In this document: positions 21,844 through 31,951 of the stretch, piece after piece
Layout of the letters: each line of letters starts with the position of its first letter
Position numbering within the stretch: position 1 is the first letter of the stretch
NCBI RefSeq assembly: GCF_013426205.1
Contig: NC_089424.1
Coordinates: 124,001 to 188,000 of the forward strand
Length of the DNA: 64,000 bases
Source: Metarhizium brunneum
Lineage: Eukaryota; Ascomycota; Sordariomycetes; Hypocreales; Clavicipitaceae
Reading direction: 5' to 3'
Program-made: the position numbers and the translations under genes
Notes under the pieces: model-generated
What the model saw: only the letters and a program-made list of their open reading frames with translations
Told to the model about the DNA's origin: nothing
The model's database searches: none

Positions 21844-23430
21844 TCATGCTTTCCTCGGCGTCGGTCTCCTCGACACCAGCAACCTGCAATCCCTGTCCGG
21901 CCGCTGCGGCGCAAACACAATGTGACAATGCGAGGGCATCATGACGGGCGTACCGTTTCCATCCACATTGTGCGGACCGTACATGGCATCCTCTGGTAGG
22001 CGGATATCAAACGTATTCAGCACGTTGGCGAGAATCGTCATAATTTCCATCCAGGCCAAGTTCCTTCCAATACAGCTCCTCGGCCCGTACGAAAAGGCAA
22101 AAATATTCCGCTTGGCATCTTCGTTTCCCAAAAATCGCTCGGGCCAGAAACGATCCGGCTGATCCCACACGTCTGGGTGGTTGTTCATGGCCATGAGGTT
22201 GAAGGCGATGTGCGTTCCCGCCGGCACACGGTAGCCCTGGAAGGACATGTCCTTGCTGCACATGCGAGGCATGAAACCCGACGTGATGGGCGCAAAACGA
22301 AACGTCTCGTACACAAGAGCCTCGAGATACGGCAAGTGCTGTTTGCAATCGGTATACGATATGAGGTGGTCGGCGCCGAACCGCGAGCGCACTTGGCCGA
22401 CGGCTCGGTCGAGCACGTCTGGATACAGCGTGAGGAGATGGAACACCCACGTCAGCGACGCCGACGTTGTCTCGCTCCCGGCCAGCTGCATTCCCACGCT
22501 TTCGGCCTGGACCTCGAGCGGGCTCATTTTAATCTTCGAGTCCGGGTCCTCGGCGTCGATGAAGGCCTGGAGCATGTCGGCAGGCGTCTTGTCGTCTGGG
22601 TTCTCGTCGAGCAGCTCTTTGCGCTGCCGCACCGACTCGCGCGCGTATCCGACAAAGTCGTCGTATTTGCGCAGCCACGGCCGCACCAGCAGGGATAGTG
22701 GAAAGCGCAGCAGGATCCGGAAGTTGATGCTGATGCCAATGTACACGGCCGTGGCGGCGATCCAGTCAACCACGGTGCTGCTGTCCGAGGTGGCTTTGTC
22801 GACGCGCCCAAACGCCAGGGCGCTCATGATGTTGAAGGTCGCCAGCTGCGTGTCATTGCGGTAATTCAATTCTATTGTCCTCGTATCCTTGTCCCTATCT
22901 TTGTCGCCTGACGCTGCTGAGTCTAGCTGCTCATTCCACTTGTGCATCATCGAGACGGCGCCGTACTGTAGGACTACTTGCTCCATTCTCGCGAGGTAGC
23001 TGGGACTGTTGAGGTAGGGGCCAATCTGCCTGCGGCGCTGGCTGGCCAGACGAGGCTCGCTGAACGTGACAAGATTTTTCATCACGGGGTCGCTGAGGCT
23101 CTTGTAGATGTCCATCTTGCGAGAGTCCAGGGCGCCAAGGACAGCGCGAGCATGGGCTGGATTGCTGAGGGTGATGGTGTCGGGCTTGGAAATGTAAATG
23201 TCCCCGTAGGTGTGAAAGTCGTCGAGGGCATAGCGGATGACATTTTTGGGCAACCGATTGCGAATGGCCCTCAAGGCCGTGATTCTCGCGACTTTTGGCC
23301 CAGGAATAGATCGGAGGGGCGATAGAGTAAATGCGTACAGGAGCTTGGCTAGAATCCACAGAAAGCTGAGCGTAAGGATCAAGCGGAAGCCATCATCTTG
23401 AACCAGGCGAAGCTTGTCTTGCAGAGGCAT
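21844..23430 (-). CDS. helB3: Cytochrome P450 of the helvolic acid cluster (HelB3-type by position)
   Basis: A single exon encodes 528 residues from the ATG at 23430. The frame stays open eight more codons upstream but has no ATG. It contains an anchor (about 15-34), SIPGPK hinge, I-helix AGSETTS, ExxR in ETFR and haem loop FSYGPRSCIGR with Cys at about 453. It lies between the SDR and an acyltransferase, the same trio and order (SDR, P450, acyltransferase) that I recall for helC-helB3-helD1 in A. fumigatus, hence the name. The gene ends about 200 bases from the convergent helC gene, and it shares an upstream region with the acyltransferase gene starting at 24300. Its exact oxidation position cannot be read from sequence. 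Confidence 0.85.
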   Translation of the reverse strand: MPLQDKLRLVQDDGFRLILTLSFLWILAKLLYAFTLSPLRSIPGPKVARITALRAIRNRLPKNVIRYALDDFHTYGDIYISKPDTITLSNPAHARAVLGALDSRKMDIYKSLSDPVMKNLVTFSEPRLASQRRRQIGPYLNSPSYLARMEQVVLQYGAVSMMHKWNEQLDSAASGDKDRDKDTRTIELNYRNDTQLATFNIMSALAFGRVDKATSDSSTVVDWIAATAVYIGISINFRILLRFPLSLLVRPWLRKYDDFVGYARESVRQRKELLDENPDDKTPADMLQAFIDAEDPDSKIKMSPLEVQAESVGMQLAGSETTSASLTWVFHLLTLYPDVLDRAVGQVRSRFGADHLISYTDCKQHLPYLEALVYETFRFAPITSGFMPRMCSKDMSFQGYRVPAGTHIAFNLMAMNNHPDVWDQPDRFWPERFLGNEDAKRNIFAFSYGPRSCIGRNLAWMEIMTILANVLNTFDIRLPEDAMYGPHNVDGNGTPVMMPSHCHIVFAPQRPDRDCRLLVSRRPTPRKA

Positions 23431-24299
23431 GATGGATGCTCTTCTCTTCACCACACGAACTCAGAGCGCGGGTTGGCGTGTTGGACTCGAGGCTGGTCGG
23501 TCACCCCATCAATGACTTGAGCAAGCTGTGTGTCTGGCGGTCCCCGAATCACGGCATGGGACTGTGTTCAATGCTGCTGCTGGTGCTCAACTCGTCTGGT
23601 CAAGTTGCATTGATTCGACTGCCTTGACTCTTCCCCGTCGTTACTCCAAATGTTGCACGCACGCCCTGGCGTGAGACTACGAGGTATCAAGCTCTCGGGT
23701 AGTCGCGGTATCATGGCCGGAGAAATTGAACATGGCTCACCGTATCTAGTTTCCATGACCAACAGCAATGCGACGCTTCAATCTGCGATTGTGCAACACA
23801 ACACCAGACACTTGACCAGTCAATTGTTGCCAATGCTTTTTACGATTCACGAGGCTGGCCCCGCGGCATCGCGCCCCCACCCAGCTGAATCTCGTGCGGC
23901 AAAGCACGCCCCAAGCCACTTGCAAGGGTCAAGGGGTCAATGTGTCTTGTTCTTCGGCCGTTGGACGTAAGACGGCACTCTTCATTCGGCCGGTAGCAAA
24001 ACTGGAGAGCGAAGCTTCTTGTTCCAATTGACATGAGCTTGCGCCTAGAGGAGCGGTCAGGAACTTTTGGTCGATACCCCGCCTGGTCCCTTACACATTG
24101 CTCTCAAGCTTGGAGAAGCACCAGACGTCTCTCCCATGATCTGGCGTTGTTGACAAGGAGGGGGCAAAAATTAAAAAAAAAAGAAGATTCTCAGAGGTCT
24201 GAAAAATACCGTGGCAGCAATTGTACACCAAGAAACAGTCCCGTAATCGGCCGTGGCATGGGCAAACCTTGCATTCCCAATACGGCTCCATCCTTCATC
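23431..24299. promoter_or_regulatory. Shared divergent promoter region, P450 / acyltransferase
   Basis: An 870-base gene-free stretch lies between divergent cluster genes. It holds a single CTTGACC half-site at 23813 and a GGTCAAG (reverse orientation) at 23598. These match half of the tandem motif seen in the other cluster promoters. An A-rich run lies at 24171-24182. Confidence 0.45.
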
Positions 24300-25760
24300 A
24301 TGGAACAGGCCTGGTCGAATATCGAAAGCGCCCATTTTGATTTGTCGCCTCTGGACATCATCAGTAGCCACTTGTACATTTCCAACGTGTTTTTCTTTGA
24401 GAATACGCAATCCGCGCGCGACTGGCTGCCAGAAGAACTGCTGAAGCAGAGCCTCTACGATGCGTTGCGCGGCTTTCCCATGCTGTTGGGCAGACTGCAA
24501 CGCGGTTGGGGAAACACCATGAAGGTCGTTGTCGACAAGGACGCCCTCAACCCTCCAAGCTGGGAGGTATCCGAGACTGCTGCCCTGAGCTTCCGCACCT
24601 TGAAGGCAGAGGGTTTTCATCGACGTCTTTGGCCCAAGGGCATACGAATTGCGGAACCGCAAATTGCACGCACCGCAGGCGATGCATCCAAGCTTGTGCG
24701 CGTTCATGTCGCTCGCTTGGCTGACAACAGCGGCGTCGCCATCGTCCTTCGCATCGCGCACGCTGTTGTCGATGCCAAGGGCGCCGTCGCCTTCATGAGG
24801 CATTGGGCAGATTGCTTCCGCCGACGCAATAATGTAGTAGTTTCCGCCACCGCTTCGCCGTCTCCTCCGCCGCAGACGTCTGCCGCACTTGTCTGTCGCC
24901 GAAGTGTCATGTATGAGAAGCTCTCGCAAGACGCTCGCCCACGTCCACTGCCGTGGTACATGTGGCCTCTGTCGATGCTGTTGGTGGCAGTCGTTTCGCT
25001 GCTGGGTCTCATCCTCAAAAGAAACCTCACCGCGGGACGCACAAGAAGCCACCTGTTCCGAGTACGTCGTGACAAGCTCGATGCGGTCAAAAGTCTGGCG
25101 ACAACAGGGGCAAAGCCGTCTAACGGCATATCCTACAACGACGTGCTCGTTGCCATCTTCACAATAGCATACGCGCAGTGCACGATGCAAGAAAAGTCAG
25201 CCTCGTCACCGTCATCCAGGGGTGGCATTTTCCGGCGAAAACCACCACAGGCCCGCGCCATTGTGCCTTGTGACTTTCGACATCGCCTCGGCGTACCCGA
25301 GGGCTATACGGGAAACTGCGCCGTGGGCTTGTTTGTCACGGCACCGTCGGAGACGCTGCTGCGGCCCATGACGGAGACGAGCGTCATGGAGGTGGCGCGC
25401 TTCTCGAGAAGCACCACGTCGGCGGCCGATGGGGCGACGATTGAAAAACTGATACAGCGCGCAATGAGGTCGATTCAGCTTTTGGGCGACAAGGTTCGCA
25501 TCCTTTACTCGTTGATGATCTGCCAGGCCTTTTCGAACCAGAGCCGTTTGCCGTTTTACGAGGTGGATTTTGGCGTTGGGAGGCCGGTATTTGTGAGTCC
25601 CATGGCATATCCGAGAACTGTGGCCGTTATTGTGCCACCGCCGCCGTCCCTGGCCATGGGCCACGACGTGTTTTTTGTGTATTTGACGCTGGAAGAGTGC
25701 CAGATGAGCAGGGTGCTTGGCAATGGGGGATTCCAGTCTTTTGCTGAAGTGATTTATTAG
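24300..25760 (+). CDS. helD1: Fusidane O-acyltransferase (HelD1-type by position)
   Basis: A single exon encodes 486 residues from the ATG at 24300, which opens the conserved N-terminal region. The open frame continues upstream without similarity. It belongs to the BAHD-like fungal transferase family related to trichothecene 3-O-acetyltransferase. The catalytic motif HAVVD is at about 154-158 and the structural DFGVG motif at about 423. It transfers an acyl group from CoA to a hydroxyl on the fusidane nucleus. In A. fumigatus one HelD acts on the C-16 hydroxyl and the other on the C-6 hydroxyl. I assign number 1 from its place after the SDR and P450. A hydrophobic stretch (about 222-240) is unusual for soluble transferases and could give loose membrane contact. 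It is intact, intronless, and converges with the dehydrogenase gene. Confidence 0.85.
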   Translation: MEQAWSNIESAHFDLSPLDIISSHLYISNVFFFENTQSARDWLPEELLKQSLYDALRGFPMLLGRLQRGWGNTMKVVVDKDALNPPSWEVSETAALSFRTLKAEGFHRRLWPKGIRIAEPQIARTAGDASKLVRVHVARLADNSGVAIVLRIAHAVVDAKGAVAFMRHWADCFRRRNNVVVSATASPSPPPQTSAALVCRRSVMYEKLSQDARPRPLPWYMWPLSMLLVAVVSLLGLILKRNLTAGRTRSHLFRVRRDKLDAVKSLATTGAKPSNGISYNDVLVAIFTIAYAQCTMQEKSASSPSSRGGIFRRKPPQARAIVPCDFRHRLGVPEGYTGNCAVGLFVTAPSETLLRPMTETSVMEVARFSRSTTSAADGATIEKLIQRAMRSIQLLGDKVRILYSLMICQAFSNQSRLPFYEVDFGVGRPVFVSPMAYPRTVAVIVPPPPSLAMGHDVFFVYLTLEECQMSRVLGNGGFQSFAEVIY

Positions 25761-26020
25761 TAAAAAAGGCGTCTGGTATCCTGTATATATCTTCCACCAT
25801 GGCCTCAGAAATAACCCACTACGATTACTAGAATTCATTGGCCGCTATTGACCGGTGGCTATTGTGAAACTAACAAGTCTGGTGCAACACTTCTAAACCA
25901 CGCTGTGCTTGGACAAAGTATCTTGCAGCTTGCCAGGTTGGACACGAAATATTGTGGCGTAAAATATAGAGCGCTTGAATGATGTGAAATAAGAGTTCAA
26001 AGGTCTTTACACTACGAACG

Positions 26021-27763
26021 CTACACGGCTATAGAACCAGCCATGTGATTTACGGCAATGTAAGCAAATGTCAACGCGGGACCTAACGTCGCTCCAGCCC
26101 CGGGATATGTCCTGCCCATAATACTCGCCGTGGTATTTCCAGTCGCATATAAGCCCTTGATCACAGACCCATCGCTTCGTAAGACCCGGGCATGTTCGTC
26201 CGTCACAAGTCCGCCTTTGGTACCTAAATCGCCGGGCACAATAGGAACCGCGTAAAATGGCGGCGCACTAATGGGTCCTAGGTTAGGATTGGGCTGAACC
26301 TTTGGATCTCCAAAGTAGTTATCGAAAACGTTGCCACCCCGGCCAAAATCCGCATCCACGCCATCTTTCGCCATGCCGTTAAACCGAGCCACGGTCGATT
26401 CGAGCGCCGACGGTTTAATGTCGATCTGGGAGGCTAACTCGGCTAGGGTATCAGCGCGGTAAATATATCCGTTTTCTAAGCCGACTTTGGCTTCCTGTCG
26501 AGGCATAAGAGACCCAAGCGAGTACTTCTTGCGGTGGTTTGTATCAAGGATCAGCCAGCCTGGAATAGCCTTGACCTCCTGGTTGCGCCTGTATTGGTTA
26601 TGCCCACAGTCTACGTATGGCGCGGACTCGTTCATGAACCGTGACCCAGTCGAGTCGATGATAATACTATAGGGACGCGCACGTTCCTGAAGAGCAAAGA
26701 AATATCTCCCTAGAACAGGGTCAAGAATTGTTGGACCCCACCAGGCCTCGTCCATGAGGGCCGTCGCCGCCCCCAGCTTTATACCGGCTTGGATCGCGTC
26801 GCCCGTGTCTCCCTCGGGCACGCTCGTCCATTCGGTGCTTGCTGGCGCCGGGCCATATCTGTCCCTCAGTTCCTTGTTATGCGCGAAGCCACCCGCGCAG
26901 AGCAATACGCCGCGCCGGGCATGAATCCTGCGGAGTTCACGATGCCCACCGTCGCTGCTTGTCTGCTGCACGCTTGCGCCAACCACTGTCCCATCCGGCG
27001 CTTGTATAATGTCCACCAGGCGCGCGTTTCGCCAGATGGGCACCTGTGATTGTTGTCCCAGGTAGAGAAGCTGTCCGACGAGCGACTGTCCCATAGTCGC
27101 GGGTGCCTGGCCTCGCAGCTTGAGCCATATGCCGCGACACATGACGCTCATGGCCTTGCCAAAGTCTCTGAAGGACGATCCCAGCCTCGTGACACTGCTT
27201 GCCTCGTCTGTGAAGAGGGGCGGTGGCTGTCGCGGGCGCGCCCGTAGCAGCGACTGCCACTTGTCGATGCGATTCAGGTCAAAGACGCCTGGTTCGATGG
27301 TCCTGCCAAAGTGCGGCATCGCACCCGGTGACGTGGGATAGTAGTCTGGGCAGCCGCGGCTCAGGCGCCAGTTGAAGCCCAGCGTCTGCAAGAAGCGAAC
27401 CATGTGCGGGCCTTGGTCGAGGTAGGCGAGCTTCCGACTTGCTGACGAGGCTGGGCCGGCATCATGACCTATGACAGCCTCCATGTATTTCAAGGCATCT
27501 TGCTTGTTGTCACGAATGCCTGCAGCCTCGGCAAGAGGGTTTTGCGGTATCCATAGCCCGGCACCCGAGTAGGCAGAGCTGCCGCCGAGCTTGTCGTTCT
27601 TGTCGACGAGGAGCGGTTGCAGGCTGTGGAAGCGCGTGCGCAGCGCAGCGGTCAGGCCGGCAGCTCCAGCGCCGACGATGAGGACGTCGACTTCTTCATC
27701 ATAGGGTCCTTGTCCCGAGTCGACGGCCTTGGAAGACGTGAATTTCGACAACATGTTCATCAT
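26021..27763 (-). CDS. helE: 3-ketosteroid 1-dehydrogenase, HelE
   Basis: A single exon encodes 580 residues. The FAD-binding motif VGAGAAGL is near residue 31 and is followed by a [10 protein letters not shown] segment typical of 3-ketosteroid delta-1-dehydrogenases. Near the C-terminus [11 protein letters not shown] and a [13 protein letters not shown] segment complete the FAD_binding_2 fold. A Tyr in the PYSIIID region and the C-terminal YPGAG are expected in the active site. In helvolic acid biosynthesis HelE inserts the C-1/C-2 double bond in ring A. Bacterial relatives act on steroids; fungal copies are rare outside fusidane clusters, so its presence strongly supports the cluster call. 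It shares an upstream region with the second acyltransferase gene, with which it is divergent. Confidence 0.92.
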   Translation of the reverse strand: MMNMLSKFTSSKAVDSGQGPYDEEVDVLIVGAGAAGLTAALRTRFHSLQPLLVDKNDKLGGSSAYSGAGLWIPQNPLAEAAGIRDNKQDALKYMEAVIGHDAGPASSASRKLAYLDQGPHMVRFLQTLGFNWRLSRGCPDYYPTSPGAMPHFGRTIEPGVFDLNRIDKWQSLLRARPRQPPPLFTDEASSVTRLGSSFRDFGKAMSVMCRGIWLKLRGQAPATMGQSLVGQLLYLGQQSQVPIWRNARLVDIIQAPDGTVVGASVQQTSSDGGHRELRRIHARRGVLLCAGGFAHNKELRDRYGPAPASTEWTSVPEGDTGDAIQAGIKLGAATALMDEAWWGPTILDPVLGRYFFALQERARPYSIIIDSTGSRFMNESAPYVDCGHNQYRRNQEVKAIPGWLILDTNHRKKYSLGSLMPRQEAKVGLENGYIYRADTLAELASQIDIKPSALESTVARFNGMAKDGVDADFGRGGNVFDNYFGDPKVQPNPNLGPISAPPFYAVPIVPGDLGTKGGLVTDEHARVLRSDGSVIKGLYATGNTTASIMGRTYPGAGATLGPALTFAYIAVNHMAGSIAV

Positions 27764-28635
27764 GGACTTTGCTGTTGCGGCATGAAGTGGAGGGTCATGG
27801 ATGAAAGAGGTCTCCTTTTTGCGAATAGCGTCATGAGACGGGCTGGAATAGGGTCAACTGGTGTTCATGTTGCATGGCATGCCGCGGCAAGAATCGGCAG
27901 GTGCATACACCACAGACGTGCCAATTGGACCTTGTACTCGACGCCTGTGAGCTTGGCACGCATTATGCAACTTGACTTGACCAAACTAGACACGGCTCCA
28001 CGCCAAGAGGAGAGTTCTGCTTATCCGAGCACGGAGGAATTCTTGGTCAAAAACCGTTGACGCTTGCATGTGACAAGGTACGGAGTCGGCACATGCAGGG
28101 GTTTCGGAATACTAGCCCGAATATCGCCAAGACGGCACCTTGGGGGTCCACACCTGCGTTTTCGGGAAAAGCTAAGCTTTCAGCTGCCCGGAAATGTGGG
28201 TCACTGTCCATCTCCGCAGATCCGCGCCCAGCCCCATCTACCCTATCTGCCCTTCAGCTGGCGGCATTCTTGTCATCTCCGGCAACGGCGGGGTGAGCAC
28301 AACAAGCACGGGTGTCTTAGCTGGCTTGCGATGCCCGCTGATGTATCCGCGCATTATTCCGCGTCATTTCACGTCTGGCGGAGGAAAGGAAAGAAGAGAA
28401 AAGAAAAGGAACGCACATACTGACACCAGACCGTGCTAGCATCTCATCCCACTATCCAGTCTGGTCCAACCAACGCGTGCATGTGCGCCCAGCAACCTGG
28501 CCGCAGCCTCTCGAGTGACCAGCAAAGGCTAAAGCCGCCATTTGGATGAAGCATCTAGGAACCCCTTTTGTAACCACCATGGAGTGAGCTCGATAATTAG
28601 CCCAACACTCGAGCATCTCTTGACGTACATGCACC
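27764..28635. promoter_or_regulatory. Shared divergent promoter region, helE / acyltransferase
   Basis: An 870-base gene-free stretch lies between divergent cluster genes, almost the same length as the other divergent cluster promoter at 23.4-24.3 kb. CTTGACTTGACC lies at 27971-27982, about 210 bases from the helE start. A purine-rich run lies at 28378-28413. Confidence 0.55.
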
Positions 28636-30108
28636 ATGGAAGATTTTATCAAGCAGCCCTTGCGGGCTCAAACGTTCGCCCTGTCCGCTTTCGATATGCA
28701 GGGATCATTTTCCAACATCCCATATGCGTTCTTCTACGGGAACAGGGGCCAAGATGGGAAGCAAAAGGAATTCATGCCCACTACCCTCCTGAAACAGTCA
28801 CTGGCACAAACACTCGAGTCCTTTCCGATCCTTCTTGGCCATATCAAGGCTACCGCAAGATGCAAGCTGCAAATCGACCTTGATCCATCGCACATCAACT
28901 GTCCAGACTTCCGCGAAACCATCCTGCCAAACGACAGCAACGTTTCTTTTGCGACTCTTGAAGCCGCAAACTTCTCGTGGAAGTCATGGCCCGAGGGCGT
29001 CGCGACCGTAAAGCCGTTTGCCATGCCGCACGACACCACCGGCGACATCAAGCTGCTCAACGTTCACGTGGTGCGTCTCCGCGACAACACGGGCCTCATC
29101 CTCTTCGTCAATTGTCCGCACTACGTCTTTGACGGCGCGGGCTACTTTGCCTTTATCAAAGAATGGGCTTCCAAAATGCGCTGCGCTGCTTCCCAGTCGT
29201 TGCCAAAGCCCGGCACCGAGTACTGCCACGACCGGACCTGCATCCAAGAGTACCTGACGGCGCGTAAAAGACCTCTCGACCCCGTATCCAACGCCATCTA
29301 CGCGACGGCCAATTTCCTCTGCGACGCCATGACTTGGCTCTCGCCCGTCCACCTGGGACGTCTGCTCGGCAAGCTGGGCAGTCTGTCGCCCCCCGGTCAA
29401 GCCCACCTCTTCCACATTACCCAGCAGGCTCTCGACAGCCTGCAGAAATCGTCCCAGGAGCATCTGCCAGAGCACGTCGCTCGCCTGAGCACCAACGACC
29501 TTCTCGTCGCCCTAGTGGGCAGAACCTATGTCCAGAGCCAAAAGCAGCCGGTTCCGAGGGCGGGCTGGTTCAGCCCTGCGCCTCCCCCCGAGACACACTT
29601 CTCCGTTCGGATACCCTGTGATGCGCGGCCCCGGCTAGGAATGAAGCACAACTTCACGGGGAATCTTCTCGTGCCCGTTCTGATGAGGGACACCATGGAG
29701 GACTATGGCCAAAAGACCACGGCGGCGTCCTTGGCCAGATCGGCACTCCAGGTGAGGAGGTGCGTTGGCGATGTCGACGCCGCCCTCGTGAGCGGATACC
29801 ACGACGTCTTGGGCGAGCACCCGACGAGTTACATGCGGCCGCTGGCGTTTGCGGCCTCTCACACGACCACGTCCATGGTGGCGACGAGCCAGGTCAGGTT
29901 CGGGCTGTACGATGCGGATTTCGGCTTCGGCAAGCCTGCCTTTGTGTCGCTCACGCCCTTGTTCGAGGGCGCGTATACCATGGCGGCGTTTTTGCCGCCG
30001 CCCCCGGGCAAGGATGGCGTGTATATTCTGCTGACAACGAATAAGGACGCCATGGCTGGTGTGGTTGAAAATGACTTTTGGCGGCAGACTTGCGAGTTAG
30101 TTTGGTAG
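28636..30108 (+). CDS. helD2: Fusidane O-acyltransferase (HelD2-type by position)
   Basis: A single exon encodes 490 residues. It is the second BAHD-like acyltransferase of the cluster, with HYVFD at about 162-166 in place of the textbook HxxxD spacing HHAVxD, and DFGFG at about 428. It is clearly homologous to the enzyme at 24300 in length and motif order but well diverged, so the pair is not a recent duplication. It acylates another fusidane hydroxyl; HelD2 in A. fumigatus acetylates C-16. The number is assigned from its position between the dehydrogenase and the last P450, the mirror of the helB4-helD2-helE order I recall. It converges with the P450 gene, leaving a 211-base interval containing a CT-rich tract. 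Confidence 0.85.
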   Translation: MEDFIKQPLRAQTFALSAFDMQGSFSNIPYAFFYGNRGQDGKQKEFMPTTLLKQSLAQTLESFPILLGHIKATARCKLQIDLDPSHINCPDFRETILPNDSNVSFATLEAANFSWKSWPEGVATVKPFAMPHDTTGDIKLLNVHVVRLRDNTGLILFVNCPHYVFDGAGYFAFIKEWASKMRCAASQSLPKPGTEYCHDRTCIQEYLTARKRPLDPVSNAIYATANFLCDAMTWLSPVHLGRLLGKLGSLSPPGQAHLFHITQQALDSLQKSSQEHLPEHVARLSTNDLLVALVGRTYVQSQKQPVPRAGWFSPAPPPETHFSVRIPCDARPRLGMKHNFTGNLLVPVLMRDTMEDYGQKTTAASLARSALQVRRCVGDVDAALVSGYHDVLGEHPTSYMRPLAFAASHTTTSMVATSQVRFGLYDADFGFGKPAFVSLTPLFEGAYTMAAFLPPPPGKDGVYILLTTNKDAMAGVVENDFWRQTCELVW

Positions 30109-30319
30109 CAAGTAGTGCAAAGTACAAAATTGACATGTTGCAGAGTATTCATCGTCATGCTATGTTGTGAACTAAGTTCTCTTGTTACTATGCTGCTCTT
30201 TTTTTTATGTAAAGTGATTCGAACTGGTCTAACTCGCCTCTCCCTCCGTCTGTCTCTCTCTCTCCATCTCCCTCCATCTCTCTTTCTCTTTTTTTTGCCT
30301 CTTCTCGGGGATCCTCCAT
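30109..30319. repeat. Pyrimidine-rich tract between convergent genes
   Basis: The plus strand from about 30236 to 30300 is almost wholly C and T (TCTC and CCCTCC runs ending in a T8 run). It lies between the convergent 3' ends of two cluster genes, where both transcripts should terminate. Confidence 0.5.
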
Positions 30320-31951
30320 CTAGGCACTCGCTCTCTTCTTAATCACCATGCGACAGTCCCTGTCTGGATTGGCCGGCATCGTAGCCACACCCAGCTTTGT
30401 AGGCATGATCTTGGGACGACCATCCGCATCTACATTCTCCGGTCGGAAGATGCTATCGTCCGGAATAGAAATGTCGTACGTATTAAACAAGTTGGCCAGC
30501 GTGACCATCATGACCACCCAGGCGAGATTCTTGCCAATGCAAACTCTGGTGCCGTACGCAAAGGAGAGCATGTTGCGCTTGGCCTCGGCGCTGTCGTTGT
30601 TGCCGCCGATGAAGCGATCAGGCTTGAAATCAAAGGGGTCCTCCCAGGTCTCGCGATGCACATGGGCTGCGCACTTGTTGGTCACGATTTCCGTCCCGGG
30701 GGGGATGTAATGGCCCTTGACAGTGATGCCCCGTTGATGGGAGATGCGTGGGAAGGATGTGCTTGCGGTCGGTATGCAGCGCAGCGTCTCGTAGATGCAT
30801 GCCTCGAGGAAGGGCAGTTTTGCGCGACTCTCGGCCTGCGTAATAACGTGGTCCGGGGGGAACTCACTGCGGACCTCGTTGACGACTCTGGTGAAGTAGT
30901 TGGGGTACAGCAGTAGAAAGTGAATGACCCATGAAATGACGGACGATGTGGACTCGGATCCTCCCACGAGCATGCTGATGCTCTCCGTCTGCACCTCGCG
31001 ACTTGTCATGCGGATTTTAGAGTCGGGCTCTACCGAGTCTAACAAGGCTTGCAGCAAGTCGACGGGCTTCTTGTCGCCTCTGTCGAGAAGTTGCTTGCGT
31101 ATGGTAATCGAGTCCCGACTAAACCGGGCGAGATCGTCGTACGACTTCTTCAGGCGCCGGGTGAGGCCGGAAAAGGGCCAGCGCTTCAGGACCGGGAAGT
31201 AGTGGTTCAGCAGCATGTAGGTGAGCGTATTGTTTACCCAGCTTGTGTAGTCCAGATTTGTGTCACGCAACGCGTGAAAGTCTCTCCCGAAGACGAGCAC
31301 GCCGGTGATGTCAAACATGGCCAGCTGCGTGTCGATGCGATAATTGACGACGGTGGTGTCGGCATGGCCTGCCTCGGCTGCGGCCTTGTCTATGGCCTTG
31401 TTCCATCGCTCCCTGAGTGCCAGAAACCCCTTTTCGAGAATCTTGTGCTCCACCTTGGCCAAATATCCGTAGTTGAAAAACGGATGAAGCTGGCGGCGTC
31501 TACGGTTCGCCTCGACGGGATCCGTGAATGTCGACACGTTGGGCACCCCCTCGTACTCAAAGATGCGATACATGTCTGTTTTCCGAAACTCGCCCACCGA
31601 CAGGACGTTGCGGGCATCTTCCGGGTCGCAGAGGAAGACGGCGTTTGGCTTGGCCACGTATACATCGCCATACGCGTTGTAGTCGGCCAAGGCAATGTCT
31701 GAAGCTTTGCCCGTGATAACGGCCCAGGTTCCCCTCTTGGACGTAAGTCGCGAGGCCATGGGGCCCGGAATATGTCTCAATGGAGATAGGAGCCGTGCAT
31801 AGGCGATTTTCCACGTCGCGTAGGCCACGACTAGACAGAGCAGCCAAGCAGTGTAATTGGCCTGTTCGATCCATGACGGCCTGTGACGTGTCTTTTCCTC
31901 CAATATGTGGTATAGGCGAAAATACACGCCTTGGGTCGACAGAGAAGTCAT
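30320..31951 (-). CDS. helB4: Cytochrome P450 of the helvolic acid cluster (HelB4-type by position)
   Basis: A single exon encodes 543 residues. It has an N-terminal anchor (about 31-54), HIPGPM hinge, I-helix GGSESTS, ExxR in ETLR and haem loop FAYGTRVCIGK with Cys at about 471. The haem loop (VCIGK rather than R/NCIGR) sets it apart from the other three P450s, so it is the most diverged member of the cluster set. It marks the right edge of the cluster. The number comes from position next to the HelD2-type gene. A HelB4-type enzyme would act on the side chain, but that assignment is not readable from the sequence. Confidence 0.85.
   Translation of the reverse strand: MTSLSTQGVYFRLYHILEEKTRHRPSWIEQANYTAWLLCLVVAYATWKIAYARLLSPLRHIPGPMASRLTSKRGTWAVITGKASDIALADYNAYGDVYVAKPNAVFLCDPEDARNVLSVGEFRKTDMYRIFEYEGVPNVSTFTDPVEANRRRRQLHPFFNYGYLAKVEHKILEKGFLALRERWNKAIDKAAAEAGHADTTVVNYRIDTQLAMFDITGVLVFGRDFHALRDTNLDYTSWVNNTLTYMLLNHYFPVLKRWPFSGLTRRLKKSYDDLARFSRDSITIRKQLLDRGDKKPVDLLQALLDSVEPDSKIRMTSREVQTESISMLVGGSESTSSVISWVIHFLLLYPNYFTRVVNEVRSEFPPDHVITQAESRAKLPFLEACIYETLRCIPTASTSFPRISHQRGITVKGHYIPPGTEIVTNKCAAHVHRETWEDPFDFKPDRFIGGNNDSAEAKRNMLSFAYGTRVCIGKNLAWVVMMVTLANLFNTYDISIPDDSIFRPENVDADGRPKIMPTKLGVATMPANPDRDCRMVIKKRASA

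Noticed and set aside
12869..23325. Long open frames antisense to the P450s, the cyclase and the SDR (for example 17866-18708 plus and 20857-21627 minus)
   Set aside because: Their composition mirrors the GC-rich third positions of the genes on the other strand and they lack family motifs; they are shadows.
24033..24299. Upstream extension of the first acyltransferase frame by 89 codons
   Set aside because: The extension has no similarity to the family and includes an intergenic A run; the ATG at 24300 aligns with the start of the sister acyltransferase.
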